Positions 9,601 to 19,496 of a stretch of DNA of 64,000 bases are shown piece after piece; position 1 is the first letter of the stretch, and the number at the start of each line of letters is the position of its first letter. The position numbers and the translations under genes were made by a program. The DNA is from Leishmania donovani (Eukaryota > Euglenozoa > Kinetoplastea > Trypanosomatida > Trypanosomatidae): contig NC_018231.1 in the NCBI RefSeq assembly GCF_000227135.1, forward strand, positions 104,637-168,636, written 5' to 3'. The notes beneath the pieces are model-generated. The model worked only from the letters and a program-made list of their open reading frames with translations, searched no databases and was not told the DNA's origin.

Positions 9601-12600
9601 TGATTACCGCAACTCGGATAACACGGATACAGACAGCAGCAATGAAGCGCTGGTCACCGCACCGCAGCCGTCAAACGCGACACCGCCGTCTTCGCCCGCG
9701 GCGGGTGCGCAGGGCCCCGACTACGCTGGCGCTATTCGCCTCCTCAGCGAAGCGATCGAATTTTTTAAGGAAGAGAAGAACGCCGAGGAGGAGGCGCCGC
9801 CGTCGATGATGCCCACCCCAGAAGACCACGCGCCGACGCGTGCCCGCGATCTTTCTATCCTGTACACAGTCCGCAGCCACCTCCTCTTCCACGCCTCGCC
9901 GACGTGCCTTCGCGACAGCCTTCAAGATGCCGAGGCGGCACTGCGGTGCTGCCCCGCCAGGGATCATATCAACCCCACCTACGAGGTACTCGCCGCAAAC
10001 CTGATCAGCTTTGGCTACGTATCCGAGGTGGAGGGCCTGGCCGGGCACTTGCGGCACCGCTGGCGTGCCGCATCGCCGCTGCTTCTCCGTCTCGGCCGCG
10101 TCACACAGGTGATGGTGTCGTACGCGTCCATCTTTCTGCGCCAGCAGCTTCCGACGTCCACGTTGCGCCTGTGCGCCGGTGGCAGTGCAAACATGATGCT
10201 GCCCAGCAATACCAGCGACACCGCCACGGGAAGCCCGTCGCTGACGGCCATCTCGCTCTCGCCCCGGTCGACCCCGCTACCGACGGAGCACACCAGCTCC
10301 TATCTCGGTCACCGTGGCGACGAGCGCTCGTCGCGTCCTGAGGTAGCTGCCGCCACCGCCAACACGCTCCTCCAGCCGCACAAGCTGCCGTACGAGGTCT
10401 GTCCGCTGCCTTTGGGCCGCCACGGCAGAACCCTGCACAACCGCGACGAGCCGCCGCGGCAGTCGTCGCCGATATCGACGTCGCCTCTGTCCTTCCCCGC
10501 CACAGGCGCCGACAGCGCCAGCGCAGACTCGATGCCGCACCTGCGCTCACCGCTTCGCGGTTCCCGTCAATCCAGCCGTCCCTTCCGTCCTGGCGCCGAC
10601 GTGTGCCACCGCCGCCTATTCCTCCTCGAGATGCTCTTCCCCAGCATGAACCCAGCGCCGGTGAGTCCGCTGCCGCTTCCCGTGTCGCGCGGGTACCGTG
10701 GCGCGACGGGGCGACGAGGCTGGCAGCCGAACAGCACCAAGGTGACGATCAGTGGCGGCAATGACAACGCCACCCCCTCCAACGTCGTCATTGTCCCGAA
10801 AACCGAGACGACGCGGCCGGTGAGGGCGGAAGACTTCATGTACGATCGGAACTCCATGCTGGCCCTCCTGGTCGCCACGGCCGACACGACAATGCAGTGG
10901 GGCACGGTGCCGATGTGCTACTTCTGCCGCCACATCCGCCTCTCCGCCACGCGCCGCATTCAAAAAGATGAGGTCATCTTCGTGGAGCGCCCAGCCATTC
11001 TGATGCCCTTCTGGCCGCTGCTCCCGTCGCGATTGGCGTCGGCGTCTACCGGTGCCGCTGCGCCCCGTAGCAGCAGCGGCACCGGCGCCGGGGTGAGCGA
11101 CAGGCCTGTCAGCACTACGCCAGAGCCGTCGTGCTGCGCGCAGTGTGGGCGACAACGGCTTGCGAAACCTGTGAACTGCCCTGGCGGTTGTCACTCCGTC
11201 TACTGCTCCGAGCAGTGCCGGCAACGGGCGCTGCGGCTGTATCACGTGGTGGAGTGTGGCGGCGTTCCACCAGACCCCAACAACGCGGGCGTTCTCGAGC
11301 CTGGCGACGACGTGGGGGCGCGAGTGCGACGCACCGTGGCGGTGCTGCAGGACGTCTTCTCCGACTGGAATAGTTACTTGCACCACCTCGCTCGCTGGGA
11401 TACCCCGAGCACCCGCCTCACAGCTCAGCACGCCGCGTGCTCGCCAGTGACAACGCCCGGTGCGTCACCCGTGTCGCCATCGCCGGTAGGTGAAATGCCT
11501 AGACATGACGCATCCCAGCAGCAGCAGCAGCCCGGTGGTTCGGACGGTGAGACGCCTGCGCAGGAGAAGCGGAGCTGCGCGCCGCCACCAATCCTGACCG
11601 TCACGGCGATGCGGGTGGTGGCGAGGCTTGAGGCGATGATGCTGAGTTTGGCTCTGCCGCTGGAGCTGCTACCTCAGATGCAGAACCACCCGACGTGGAC
11701 AGCAGAGCGGCACGCGATGATGCGCGCTGCAGCTCGCACGCTGCGTCAACGCGGACTTATGGTGCCGGCGTCAACCACACGCGGCGTCAACTTGTACTGC
11801 ACGCATGTGGACCCCCAGCGACTCTTGCTGCTCGAGGTGCTGTTGCAGCAGCTCTCCGTTCCCTTCTTCGCCGACTTCAACTACCGCGCTTCGCCCACCG
11901 TCTGGGAGAAGCTGAGTCGGATTCCGTGCGAGGTGGCGCGCAGCTCCGGCAACGCGGTCGTCACGACCGGTCCTGAAAAATCGGTGGCCAGCCCGGTGGA
12001 CGGCTTGGGGCCGGACATGTTCCGCAGCCTGCCCCTCCCACACACGCCGTCGCCCGTGCCCGCCAAAGCGCCGCAGCAACGCAACTGTTTTGTGGAGCTG
12101 ACGCCCGCGCAGTTGGAGGAGCTGCTCTGCGACTTGCACAGCATGCTGCATCGAGTCTACCAGGTTGTCGCGAAGGAGCTGGCCGACGTGCCCTCCATCC
12201 CCCTCTGTGGCGCGGAGGGGGAGGAAAAGAACAGCCTCGAGTGGGGCCTCCCCGGTCGGTGGAACTGTGTCGAACTTCTCGGCTTCCTCAACAGCACGCG
12301 AGCATTCCAGCAGATCAGCGACTTTGCCTTGACGAGTTGGGCGGTGGTGTACCCGCGCGACATGGAGCCGCCAAACGTCGCTGCCGCAATGGCGGCGGAC
12401 CACCGTAACACGCCACAGGCCCGGCCCATCTTTGTAGGCGACGATCGCCCGCTGAACATCAATCCCCACCACCACCACCACCACCACCACCCCAACCAGA
12501 GCAGCACCATCACGAACGAGTTCAGCCACGCGAACCCGAGCGACATGAACACGGTTGCGGTGCCACTCGTCGTGATTAGTCCATGGTCATGCTTGACGGT

Positions 12601-13033
12601 GGACCTGCACCCGATTCTGGGCAACGTCCCCAGCGGCGTCATACACTCTCGCTTCATGATCGAGCACGAGCAGCGGCGACGTATGCTCGCCTACTGCGCG
12701 GCCGCAGCAGGGCGTCGCGGTGGCGACGGCATCGGCGGGGGTAGCGTGAGCGAGGATTCTTTTCTCTCTGTCCACTCGGCATCCTCGACATCGGCGGCGG
12801 CGCTGCTCACCGGCGACGACTCTGCTCGGACAGGGTCGTTGCGCGACGATCTCAACCTTCAGCTGCTCGAGGAGGCTGCTCAGCGCAGCTGCTCCAACCT
12901 GCACATCTCCCTCGTCTATACCCCATCCAAAGAGCCCGCAGTGCTCGCCGTGGCAAAGAAAAACATCACCCATGGGGACGTGCTGTGGTGGGAGTCACTG
13001 AGCTGCCGCGAGTACCTTTCCGCGCTCCTGTAG
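6620..13033 (+). CDS. TPR + SET-like + MYND zinc-finger protein, SMYD4-like architecture
   Basis: This is a 2,137-residue protein. The first 1,000 residues are mostly Ser/Pro/Thr/Ala-rich and probably disordered, with an acidic patch and a short ordered-looking island near residues 310-390. A TPR-like segment follows at about 1,030-1,150. A half-SET segment (IRLSATRRIQKDEVIFVERP) begins near 1,438. A MYND finger follows at about 1,505-1,550 with the pattern C-x2-C...C-x3-C...YC-x3-C...H-x3-C. A second half-SET segment lies at the C-terminus (about 2,087-2,130: CSNLHISL...LAVAKKNITHGDVLWW). A SET domain split by MYND and preceded by TPRs is the order in SMYD4. The usual NHSC-PN and GEEL...Y motifs are altered, so methyltransferase activity is doubtful. 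An eight-His run lies near residue 1,952. The frame is open upstream to 6,329 but begins there with GTG; 6,620 is the first ATG. Confidence 0.75.
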   Translation: MRYPRPTSSQKGDVISDARSSNSPTPLSLDVPSPEHAWTGVELTHTLDGTPAGGEGGAALGAARTSAIFSFPFNAAAGRPLPSFAPLLPTQRTPLWVDATSTDGSAHVPKQKMGDDAAATPQPAPPCSISKPPFPSVSVSGATTKGCGEGHEAAAASPAARRQVQLSQWAVSPLNSPLSVPSVAASTRSRNKRRFEDLTPLEQRLESPVASSFTDLFVGLERPRLRGRRPREGLQRRGHHRRVHADGVSDVEAQASLLSSSSLSLHQICSTSHCDDTFSDEDDIDDDSYESATEDEDGANTPTVYRSPQLPHWWRSIAAPVPGTRVSLRPDTCRHEFWWIDRLGFEAHEIVRVVLKHSLEGVVLRRSGETAVVVEFRILPKLLKSTNYDVARRSRQQRDASPSLAADASVSESPRMPFTDSARSLTPTVSLTGSQPVDAAEAADLGDQRIRSGNRGSRTVGISSPDVRLQLPELVRADSGGKAECSQREFAEPATSTANGTTTTAATTVTTTITATAGSIGGQLTSPSSFPLSPKRPTRESVSGGREENTPSTQVSVRTSSLRSPLSPSAHPSLSLAVGSIAVTVAGRSADSLAEQDPQWPVLARVLDTTTNQHQHQSLRLPVAQTSPRTSAVAATVKAAESMSGNGEAEADASVTNGGGGGGGESARPLAPTSVKPNANGSSTSVLPVAMSPVRRLIQESRPATKLDAVHNTSIVGGADDVVASVEPTSSMGTQGSIGCPSPWRSSPQPQLPCGKLPPTVKVNSMVANGTGSGSSHSCIRNNHSGGNTHLSSISEEGTFLVHVELHHNLKNVGVNQRRNGGAVVAPPAASAFNPLPSASSHSVPALPGNSNSDWQHGSQRSQQPHPWTVGRQLSPRQPHRQHTLSSPISAANLYPDTTEKVVAAAAEAARLEDAIVPTTAAAATPSQQQPAVWGTPQHAMDEDDDSVVAILTLPISVCTPIVVARLHAMRILHPLLPAITALHGPAFSASIAGDYRNSDNTDTDSSNEALVTAPQPSNATPPSSPAAGAQGPDYAGAIRLLSEAIEFFKEEKNAEEEAPPSMMPTPEDHAPTRARDLSILYTVRSHLLFHASPTCLRDSLQDAEAALRCCPARDHINPTYEVLAANLISFGYVSEVEGLAGHLRHRWRAASPLLLRLGRVTQVMVSYASIFLRQQLPTSTLRLCAGGSANMMLPSNTSDTATGSPSLTAISLSPRSTPLPTEHTSSYLGHRGDERSSRPEVAAATANTLLQPHKLPYEVCPLPLGRHGRTLHNRDEPPRQSSPISTSPLSFPATGADSASADSMPHLRSPLRGSRQSSRPFRPGADVCHRRLFLLEMLFPSMNPAPVSPLPLPVSRGYRGATGRRGWQPNSTKVTISGGNDNATPSNVVIVPKTETTRPVRAEDFMYDRNSMLALLVATADTTMQWGTVPMCYFCRHIRLSATRRIQKDEVIFVERPAILMPFWPLLPSRLASASTGAAAPRSSSGTGAGVSDRPVSTTPEPSCCAQCGRQRLAKPVNCPGGCHSVYCSEQCRQRALRLYHVVECGGVPPDPNNAGVLEPGDDVGARVRRTVAVLQDVFSDWNSYLHHLARWDTPSTRLTAQHAACSPVTTPGASPVSPSPVGEMPRHDASQQQQQPGGSDGETPAQEKRSCAPPPILTVTAMRVVARLEAMMLSLALPLELLPQMQNHPTWTAERHAMMRAAARTLRQRGLMVPASTTRGVNLYCTHVDPQRLLLLEVLLQQLSVPFFADFNYRASPTVWEKLSRIPCEVARSSGNAVVTTGPEKSVASPVDGLGPDMFRSLPLPHTPSPVPAKAPQQRNCFVELTPAQLEELLCDLHSMLHRVYQVVAKELADVPSIPLCGAEGEEKNSLEWGLPGRWNCVELLGFLNSTRAFQQISDFALTSWAVVYPRDMEPPNVAAAMAADHRNTPQARPIFVGDDRPLNINPHHHHHHHHPNQSSTITNEFSHANPSDMNTVAVPLVVISPWSCLTVDLHPILGNVPSGVIHSRFMIEHEQRRRMLAYCAAAAGRRGGDGIGGGSVSEDSFLSVHSASSTSAAALLTGDDSARTGSLRDDLNLQLLEEAAQRSCSNLHISLVYTPSKEPAVLAVAKKNITHGDVLWWESLSCREYLSALL

Positions 13034-13339
13034 CGGCGCGCGTCATGTGGCACACATGAAGACGCTCGCCCTCCATCTTCCCGACCTCGCGACGGGGCGA
13101 ACGTGCTTGTGTCTGTCTGCCGCCTCCGCGGAGGTATCGAGAGGGGGGGGGGGCCGTGGCCGCACGGGATGCAGCGAAAGATATGAATACGCATATATGT
13201 GTATATGTATGTACAGTTTGCTGCTTTGTTTTTGTTTGTTTTCGTATCTGTGCGACTCTATCCTCTTCCGGTGTGTATTTGCGTTTTTCGAAGTGGTTAA
13301 TAAACGATGCAGAGCCCTGCACGCACGTCCGTGTGCGTG

Positions 13340-13383
<44 letters not shown>

Positions 13384-13907
13384 TGTGTTCGCGTGACGAC
13401 GGCAAGGAGGAAGACGTGAGTGGGGGTGCCAGAGAGTTTGAACAACAGACTCAGCTATACAAGGAGCCTACTGCTTTACGCCCCTCCCGCTCTGTAAGGA
13501 CTACGCTCTCGTTTTTCATCACGGCTCTTTGCCTCCCTCCTCACTCATGTCTCATTTCTGATGTTGTTCCTTCGTTTTCTCTCTCGGGATGTCGCTGACA
13601 CGCGGGCCAGTCGATGGGCCGCCGCCTCACCTCCCAAGGCAACTGCCATATCCATGGCACCTTTGCTTTTCTTCCGTTGAACCATGGTCCTGTGCTTGCC
13701 ACATGCACATACAACTGAGAACACTCAATCCTGGCACACGCATGCACTTGTGCGTGCGTGTGTGTGTGTGTGTCCGCACGCAAGAGGCGGTCGACACGTT
13801 GTCAGCGGCACTGGCGAAGATGAGCCGTTGCTACGTGGCTCATGGCAATGATGAGCAGCTGGATGCGGGGGGGAGGAGCCTCCATGACGATGCGCCGAAC
13901 TTTTCGC
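13034..13907. other. Intergenic spacer with long (TG)n
   Basis: A (TG)17 microsatellite lies at 13,346-13,380, with shorter TG repeats near 13,755-13,772. A run of nine G lies near 13,145-13,154. No gene is supported; open frames are low complexity. Confidence 0.7.
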
Positions 13908-13984
13908 GTTCTCCTTCCCCCACCCTCCCACCGACTCTCCCGCTCCTCTCTCGCGCACGCACACCTGCCATACGCGCACATCAG
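13908..13984 (+). promoter_or_regulatory. Predicted trans-splice acceptor for the small basic protein gene
   Basis: A strong pyrimidine tract at about 13,908-13,955 is followed by no AG until 13,983-13,984. No ATG lies between that AG and 14,074, so 14,074 is the first start codon of the mature message. Confidence 0.6.
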
Positions 13985-14073
13985 CGCACTTCGCACAGTG
14001 TCGAAGCACACACACCCTCGCACAAGCTCTTGGCCGCCTTTTCACCTCCTCCGCACCCCTTTGGGCGAGAGAA

Positions 14074-14646
14074 ATGGCCCTCCTTGCGCCCAAGGCGCTG
14101 CACAAGCGCGTCAAGGGCACAAACGTGGAGGTACGCAAGGAGGTGACGGACGACAACACCGACGCACAGCTGGCCCTCCTCTACTCGATTCACGCTGATG
14201 ATGAGACAGAGCTGCGGTGGCTCCACAACACGCTGCGGCCGGAGCGCAACCTGGTCCACCCCTCCGACGCCTTTCTGCACGGCATGAAGGCGCTGCACCC
14301 AGCCGCCGTCTTTAACACGTTCGACGTGAAGAAGGCGAAGCTGCGACGACTCACGAAGTACGAGAAGGACAAAGAGACCGCCATGAAGCGGCGCAAGAAG
14401 GAGGTGGCCCCCACCGCTGCCTACAAGGCCGCCGTCAACCCCCACAAGACCCCACGCACCGGCGGAGCGGCGCCAGCTGATGAGGTGCGCGTGCTGTCGC
14501 GGGGCATGAACAAGGCACAGAAGGCGCGTAGCCGCACACGGGCTGCCCATAAGTCTGGCAAGGTGGTCAACGGCGCCGAGGCGCCAAAGGCTTTCTTCAC
14601 CAAGTGGAAGAAGCGCAAGCAGGAAAAGATCGGCCGGGGTCTGTGA
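14074..14646 (+). CDS. Small lysine/arginine-rich protein of unknown function
   Basis: The protein has 190 residues and I do not recognise the family. The first half looks folded and partly helical (for example AQLALLYSIHADDETELRWL). From about residue 85 onward it becomes strongly basic, with clusters such as KKAKLRRLTKYEKDK, MKRRKKE and WKKRKQEK, and many Ala and Thr. There is no signal peptide or membrane segment. The Lys/Arg clusters suggest nuclear or nucleolar location and binding to nucleic acid, which is inference only. It is a plausible real gene because the ATG is the first one after a clear splice acceptor, codon usage resembles its neighbours, and it lies on the coding strand of the cluster. 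Confidence 0.7.
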   Translation: MALLAPKALHKRVKGTNVEVRKEVTDDNTDAQLALLYSIHADDETELRWLHNTLRPERNLVHPSDAFLHGMKALHPAAVFNTFDVKKAKLRRLTKYEKDKETAMKRRKKEVAPTAAYKAAVNPHKTPRTGGAAPADEVRVLSRGMNKAQKARSRTRAAHKSGKVVNGAEAPKAFFTKWKKRKQEKIGRGL

Positions 14647-15584
14647 CGCCGTGCGTGCGTGACTATGTTCTCTGCGTGTGCGCATTCGGATGCGTCTGTT
14701 CTTTCATTGTAGCTCCATGCCGCTGCTGTGACGGCATGGAAAATGCGGCTCTCTGGCCCTGTATGCTGACACATATATACGCGCCCGTCCCCTCTTGATT
14801 TTTCGGCACATTTTTAAGCGGTTAAGCCATCCATCGATCCTCCCGTGTCGTCTGTCTGTGTCTTGGTACGGAGGGGAGGGGGGTCGCCTGATCATGATAC
14901 CTCCCCCTCCTCCTCCTCCTCCCCCCCCCCTACACAGACACGCATGCACATGGCGGGGCTTGGTACAGCTCTCTTTAAGACGCGCACCCGTGGTCAAGCC
15001 ATCTTGGAGAAGCAGCTGCATTCCCAGAAGAATGAGCGCGTAAAACCGGAAAGGAGGGATGAAAAACAGCAGAGCAACGCCCATCGGCGACTTTCGTCTG
15101 CCTATATATCTGTCTGTCTGTGTGCCGAGGAGTTCGGTGCCACCACCACCACCACACGTCTTTTGCTCGTCCACCCTGCTGGACGCAAGGAGACCTGCAG
15201 GGATGGACCCCTGCGTTTTGCGCCTCTCTCCCGTCTGTGTGCCCTTGTGCATGACGCACACACACACACACACAGACACGTGAGCCTTCTCTCTCCTCCC
15301 TCCAGCCCCACCCCTCGCTCTCCATTGGTGGTGCCACTGCTGCTCGTGCGTGTGCGCGTTCTTCGACATGTCACAGTCCCACCCGCCCATCTCTCCTCCT
15401 CGTGCCTCCTCTCGTGCTATGGGCTCTATCTTGCGTTGTGATACAGGGTGCCGGATACGACAAGAAGAGGTTTACATTGCGGAGCCGAGACGGCACTTAG
15501 CAAGCCCCCCTCCCAGAGGTACAGCACGCGGCTGTTGCGGCGGCTCTTGTTGCCGTGGCGCGCGCCACAGAGAGGGTCCCTTCA
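14647..15584. other. Intergenic spacer
   Basis: This spacer holds pyrimidine-rich tracts near 14,900-14,935, a CAC repeat around 15,141-15,155 and a CA run at about 15,257-15,275. Several overlapping open frames reach 120-230 codons but they are low complexity, so no gene is called. Confidence 0.65.
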
Positions 15585-15626
15585 CTTCCGTTTTGCTCTC
15601 CGCCCCGGCATCATTCCGTGGCACAG
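15585..15626 (+). promoter_or_regulatory. Predicted trans-splice acceptor for the PhyH-like gene
   Basis: The tract ttcacttccgttttgctctc and its pyrimidine-rich continuation run to an AG at 15,625-15,626 with no earlier AG inside. There is no ATG between it and 15,714. Confidence 0.55.
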
Positions 15627-15713
15627 AGGGCGTGAGAAAGCAGGACGGGGGGCCTCCTCGCGCACGTGCGTGTGTGGTGAGCAAAGGGCGAACGACACTC
15701 TTGTCCCATAGTC

Positions 15714-16775
15714 ATGCGGCGCGCGTTGCACGCGGCGGCGCTGCCGAGCCGCGCGCCTCTCACGCCCCGACGGTACAAGTCGTACGTGCTGAAGTTCTTG
15801 CGCGGCCAGTTGCCCCACGATCTCAAAGACTGTGCGGGTGCGCTCGGGTGCTTGTACGGCACGTTGCCCGACGTGGACGAGTACAGGCAATTTGTGGTGC
15901 CGCTGCAGGTGCTTCAGCAGTACCATCAGCTGGGATACGCTAAGCTGCCGCGCCCGGTGCTAGACCCGCCACAGGTGGACATTCTCGCGGACGAGGTGAA
16001 CCAGCTCGCCAACAACGTCGAACATCACCCCAAGTCGGAGCATCTCTACGCCACCTCGCTCGCCGACTTGACCGGCGGCCCGCTCTTCTATTGCCAGGGC
16101 CAGTGGCGGTGCGCTTGGGGAATGCACGACCTCGTATACCTGCCGACGCTTACCGTCGCTGCGTCGCAGGCGCTCGGAAATCGCCTTGTGCGGCTTTGGT
16201 ATGACGAGGTCTTCATGAAGGAGGCCCGCACTGGCCCGTGTGTTCCGTGGCAGCAGAACTACGTGCGTTGGCAGCATACGACACCGGTGAACCACGTTAG
16301 CATTATGATTGCGCTCGACACCCTCAACAAGGACCGTGGCGCACCTTGTTTGATTCCCGGCAGCCACCGCTGGCGTGAGGGCCAACTGCTGCCGCCAGTC
16401 CCGTACGATCCCACGCAGAGCGAGGCGCAGCAGCTGAACACGATTTGGGACATCACGAACGATGACGAGCAGGAGATGCTCGCCGACACGCCGCCCGCCA
16501 CGGTGGATCTGCGCCGCGGCGAGGCACTGCTGATTCATCCGAAGACGCTCTTCGCGACGCACGGCAACCGCTCCCTTGACGCGGCGCGGTGCTGCTGCGT
16601 GCACTACATGGGCGAGGAAACGTGTGCGGTGCAGGATGGTCCGTTGCTGCCGCATACCACCCGCTTCCGTGCCGGCACGCGTGTCAGCGGCCCGTTCTTC
16701 CCCGTCGTCTTCGACCCGGCCATGACGGAGGATCTCCTGATGCTAGACAACAAGGCGGACGGCGCCGCCGCTTGA
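15714..16775 (+). CDS. Phytanoyl-CoA dioxygenase (PhyH)-like protein with missing iron ligands
   Basis: The protein has 353 residues. PhyH enzymes are Fe(II)/2-oxoglutarate dioxygenases with an HxD...H iron site. The family fold is visible in the core segment HVSIMIALDTLNKDRGAPCL, which continues IPGSH (the family's typical IPGSH turn), and in the distal THGNRSLDAARCC with His283 and a following Arg that normally binds 2-oxoglutarate. The proximal motif, normally W-H-x-D-Y, reads PWQQNY here: Gln180 replaces His and Asn182 replaces Asp. Two of three iron ligands are therefore lost, and the protein may be a pseudoenzyme or use another chemistry. The basic, hydroxyl-rich N-terminus suggests mitochondrial import; the C-terminus (GAAA) is not a PTS1 signal. 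It is the last gene of the plus cluster before the strand switch. Confidence 0.8.
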   Translation: MRRALHAAALPSRAPLTPRRYKSYVLKFLRGQLPHDLKDCAGALGCLYGTLPDVDEYRQFVVPLQVLQQYHQLGYAKLPRPVLDPPQVDILADEVNQLANNVEHHPKSEHLYATSLADLTGGPLFYCQGQWRCAWGMHDLVYLPTLTVAASQALGNRLVRLWYDEVFMKEARTGPCVPWQQNYVRWQHTTPVNHVSIMIALDTLNKDRGAPCLIPGSHRWREGQLLPPVPYDPTQSEAQQLNTIWDITNDDEQEMLADTPPATVDLRRGEALLIHPKTLFATHGNRSLDAARCCCVHYMGEETCAVQDGPLLPHTTRFRAGTRVSGPFFPVVFDPAMTEDLLMLDNKADGAAA

Positions 16776-16899
16776 GGGCTCGTGTCTTCGCTGTGTGGTT
16801 GGTGCGCTGGGCCGTTCCAGGGCCGATACTTTTCACCCCGTGGCATTCTTCAGGGTCGGCGCGCGCGGCACCCCTTCACAAGTCCCCGGACGCGCGAGA

Positions 16900-19100
16900 G
16901 TAAACGACAAACAACAAGGTTCGGCACAATGCAACGACACCAACGCGCCACCCTCATGCAGGCACGGCCTTTCAGGACGGATGCCGCGCACAGCGCCGAG
17001 CGCGCGCGAAGCGTCCACCTCCTCCCCCCCCCACCCGCCCACTCACCCACCCTCTTCCCTCCACGCCTCGCCGAGGGCGCCCGCCATGGCGAAGAGCCCG
17101 ACCTGGCCAGGCCACCACGCGACAACAAACGCGCGCGGGCGCCACAGGAACCCCGACGGCCACTGGCCGCCGGAAAACACGCGGGCTGCGCCCCTATGCC
17201 CAGCCGGGGCCCCTTTTTCCCCCGGGACAAAACCCCGCAGGGCCTCGGGGCGCCGCAACCCCCCCCCCCGGCGACGGCAAAGCCCAGGCCGAGGAAACAC
17301 CACGACACCGAGGCCCCCCCGCGGCACAAACGCCAAACGACGCGCCGCGCCAGCGCCCTGGCACTTTGAACGCGCGCACACGCCAAACAACCAGTAGCGG
17401 AGACCGGCCCCACCAGGCCAAACAAGGCGGGGCGGGAAAGCGACGACCCCAGCGAGGCCCACCCGGAAGAAAACGGGAACGGAAAACGCACACGCAGGAA
17501 GCCGGCGACGCCACCGGCGCACAACCCACTTCCCCCAGAATACGGCTTGCACCCGCAGCCTCGCGTTTCCAGCGGCAACCGAAAGCCGCACCCGTCACCA
17601 CAACCCCTTTCCAGGGGAAGAAACCACCGCCCCGCCCCAAGGAAAGGAAGCCGCGAAACAGCGGCAGCCACGGAGACAACCACACGACACCGCCCCCTTC
17701 AAAAGGCGTTTCCCCTGGGCTCTTTGGGTCTCGGGAAATTTGAAAAAGCAAAAAAAAAAATAGCCTTCCCCCACTTTCAAACAGAAAAACCAAAACGCTC
17801 GCAGGTAAAGCGCCTGCCCCCCAAGGCCTCATTTCCCGCGCCGCCCGCGTTCCACCCAAAGGGGCCGAGGGCACCAAGCAAAAAAAAGGCGCCCCCAAGC
17901 CACCCCAAAGGCTGGCGCCCTGGAAAAAACAGCGCGCCCACCGCCCCCCCCCCCCAGGGACGCAAACAAAACAATGAAGCCGGCGGGAAGCGCCACACAC
18001 ACAAAAGCAACGCGCATGGCCCGCCCCGGCTGGCAAGCGTTCACCCCACGAAAAGGGCATGACGCAAACACGCCCCCCACCCCCGTTTATCTTAGCGAAA
18101 GCCACCTTAGCGGCGCGCCTTGCTTTTCACCCCGGCTGAAACCTATCAGGAAACGCCCCCACCATTTATTTTCACAACACAAGGACCCAGGCCGTTTTTT
18201 GCAACAATGGGCTGAAGGCGGAAAAAGCCAACAGAAACGATCACGCAGCCCCCCAAAAAATGAAGCGCAACAAAGAGGCAAGAGAGACGCGATGGGCGCA
18301 TAAGGAAACCCCCCCCCCAGTGATTTTTCTTGCCCCACACCAAAAGCCGTATAACCCCAGCCCACTTTCCAAAACATTTTTGTCATTTTCTCAAGCTTTC
18401 AAACCTAACGGTTGTTCCCGCCAGCTGTTTGCGGCCCCCCCCCCTGGCAGAACGGAAAGGCACACACGCCCCCGAGAAAACCCAACCGACCCAGAGGCCC
18501 GCAAACCAGAGCCCCCCCCCCTCTCTTTAGATAAAAAAGCGGGGCGCGAAGAGCAGCGCCTAAGGGTTTGAAAAAGCCCTGCGCGCGACAAAAAATGTAT
18601 GAAACCGATTCCGAAACGCAATGCATAAACCCACAAGCCCAAAGGGAGAGCAGTTGGCAAAACGCCGGCGGTTAAATTTAGGAGTTCCAGCCTGCGCAAA
18701 GGAAAGGCGCACCCACAAAAAATAAACAAGCGCAAAAAAAAACGGGGCCCCCACCGGCCAAAGGCCAACAACCAACCCGACAAGCCACCCGTGGCAAAGC
18801 CCCCGATGACCAAACAAAAAAAGGTTATATTTGGCCAAAGAAAACATGTCGTAGCTGGATTTGCGAAAAAACGCACATCGAAGCATTTACCCCTTCGCCC
18901 ACAGAATTTACAGCGCTTATGAAAAAAACACCCTCCATGCCCCGCCGCCTTTCGGAACCACAGCCCCCCCGCCCCACCCCCCACCCCCTCATTTTCGCAA
19001 AAACAAAACACAAGACGCCGGGATCACAAGAACACCCTCTTCCCCTTTCCTTCCCATTACCGGCGCCCTTTACGATTCGCCCCACCATTGCCTCGGGCTC
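16900..19100. other. T-depleted, A/C/G-rich arm
   Basis: Several 60-base stretches contain no T at all, for example 17,281-17,340, 17,401-17,460 and 17,461-17,520. C-runs of 7-13 (17,259-17,268; around 17,945-17,957) and A-runs (17,750-17,760) are frequent. This is unlike every other spacer in the window. It is seen directly; its cause is unknown. Confidence 0.75.
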
Positions 19101-19241
19101 GCGTGGGTTCTGTAACCGCGCTTTTTCTCCGCGCCCGGGGGCGGTTTTCCCAACCAAGGCCCGCAACTTCTGCGAGAGGGAAAAGCAGAACCCCCCCCGC
19201 CACCATTCCCCCATTGCCGCACCACCCCTCACGACGACAGG

Positions 19242-19397
19242 GTCAACTCCTGGATGGCGCTGCGCAAACGCTCGCCGCGGCAGTGCGCGCGTCTGTGCCA
19301 CCCATGTGCTGGGCAGGGCGCCCGCGCGGGTCGTGTGTGTCTCCCTCGGGCCCCCGCTGTCCACCGGTGGGTGGCCCCGAGGCGGCCTGCGAGGCGG
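19242..19397 (+). repeat. 156-bp exact duplicate, left side of gap 1
   Basis: This block is identical to 19,497-19,652 on the other side of the 99-N gap. The simplest reading is two contig ends with the same sequence that were not merged. Confidence 0.85.
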
Positions 19398-19496
19398 NNN
19401 NNNNNNNNNNNNNNNNNNNNNNNNNNNNNNNNNNNNNNNNNNNNNNNNNNNNNNNNNNNNNNNNNNNNNNNNNNNNNNNNNNNNNNNNNNNNNNNN
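19398..19496. other. Assembly gap 1 (99 N)
   Basis: This is a run of exactly 99 N between identical 156-bp flanks. The true distance is probably zero or negative (overlap). Confidence 0.95.

Noticed and set aside
16850..18105. Minus-strand open frames of 277 and 303 codons
   Set aside because: They arise from T-poor sequence with few stop codons, overlap each other in different frames, and translate to Gly/Arg/Cys-rich low complexity.
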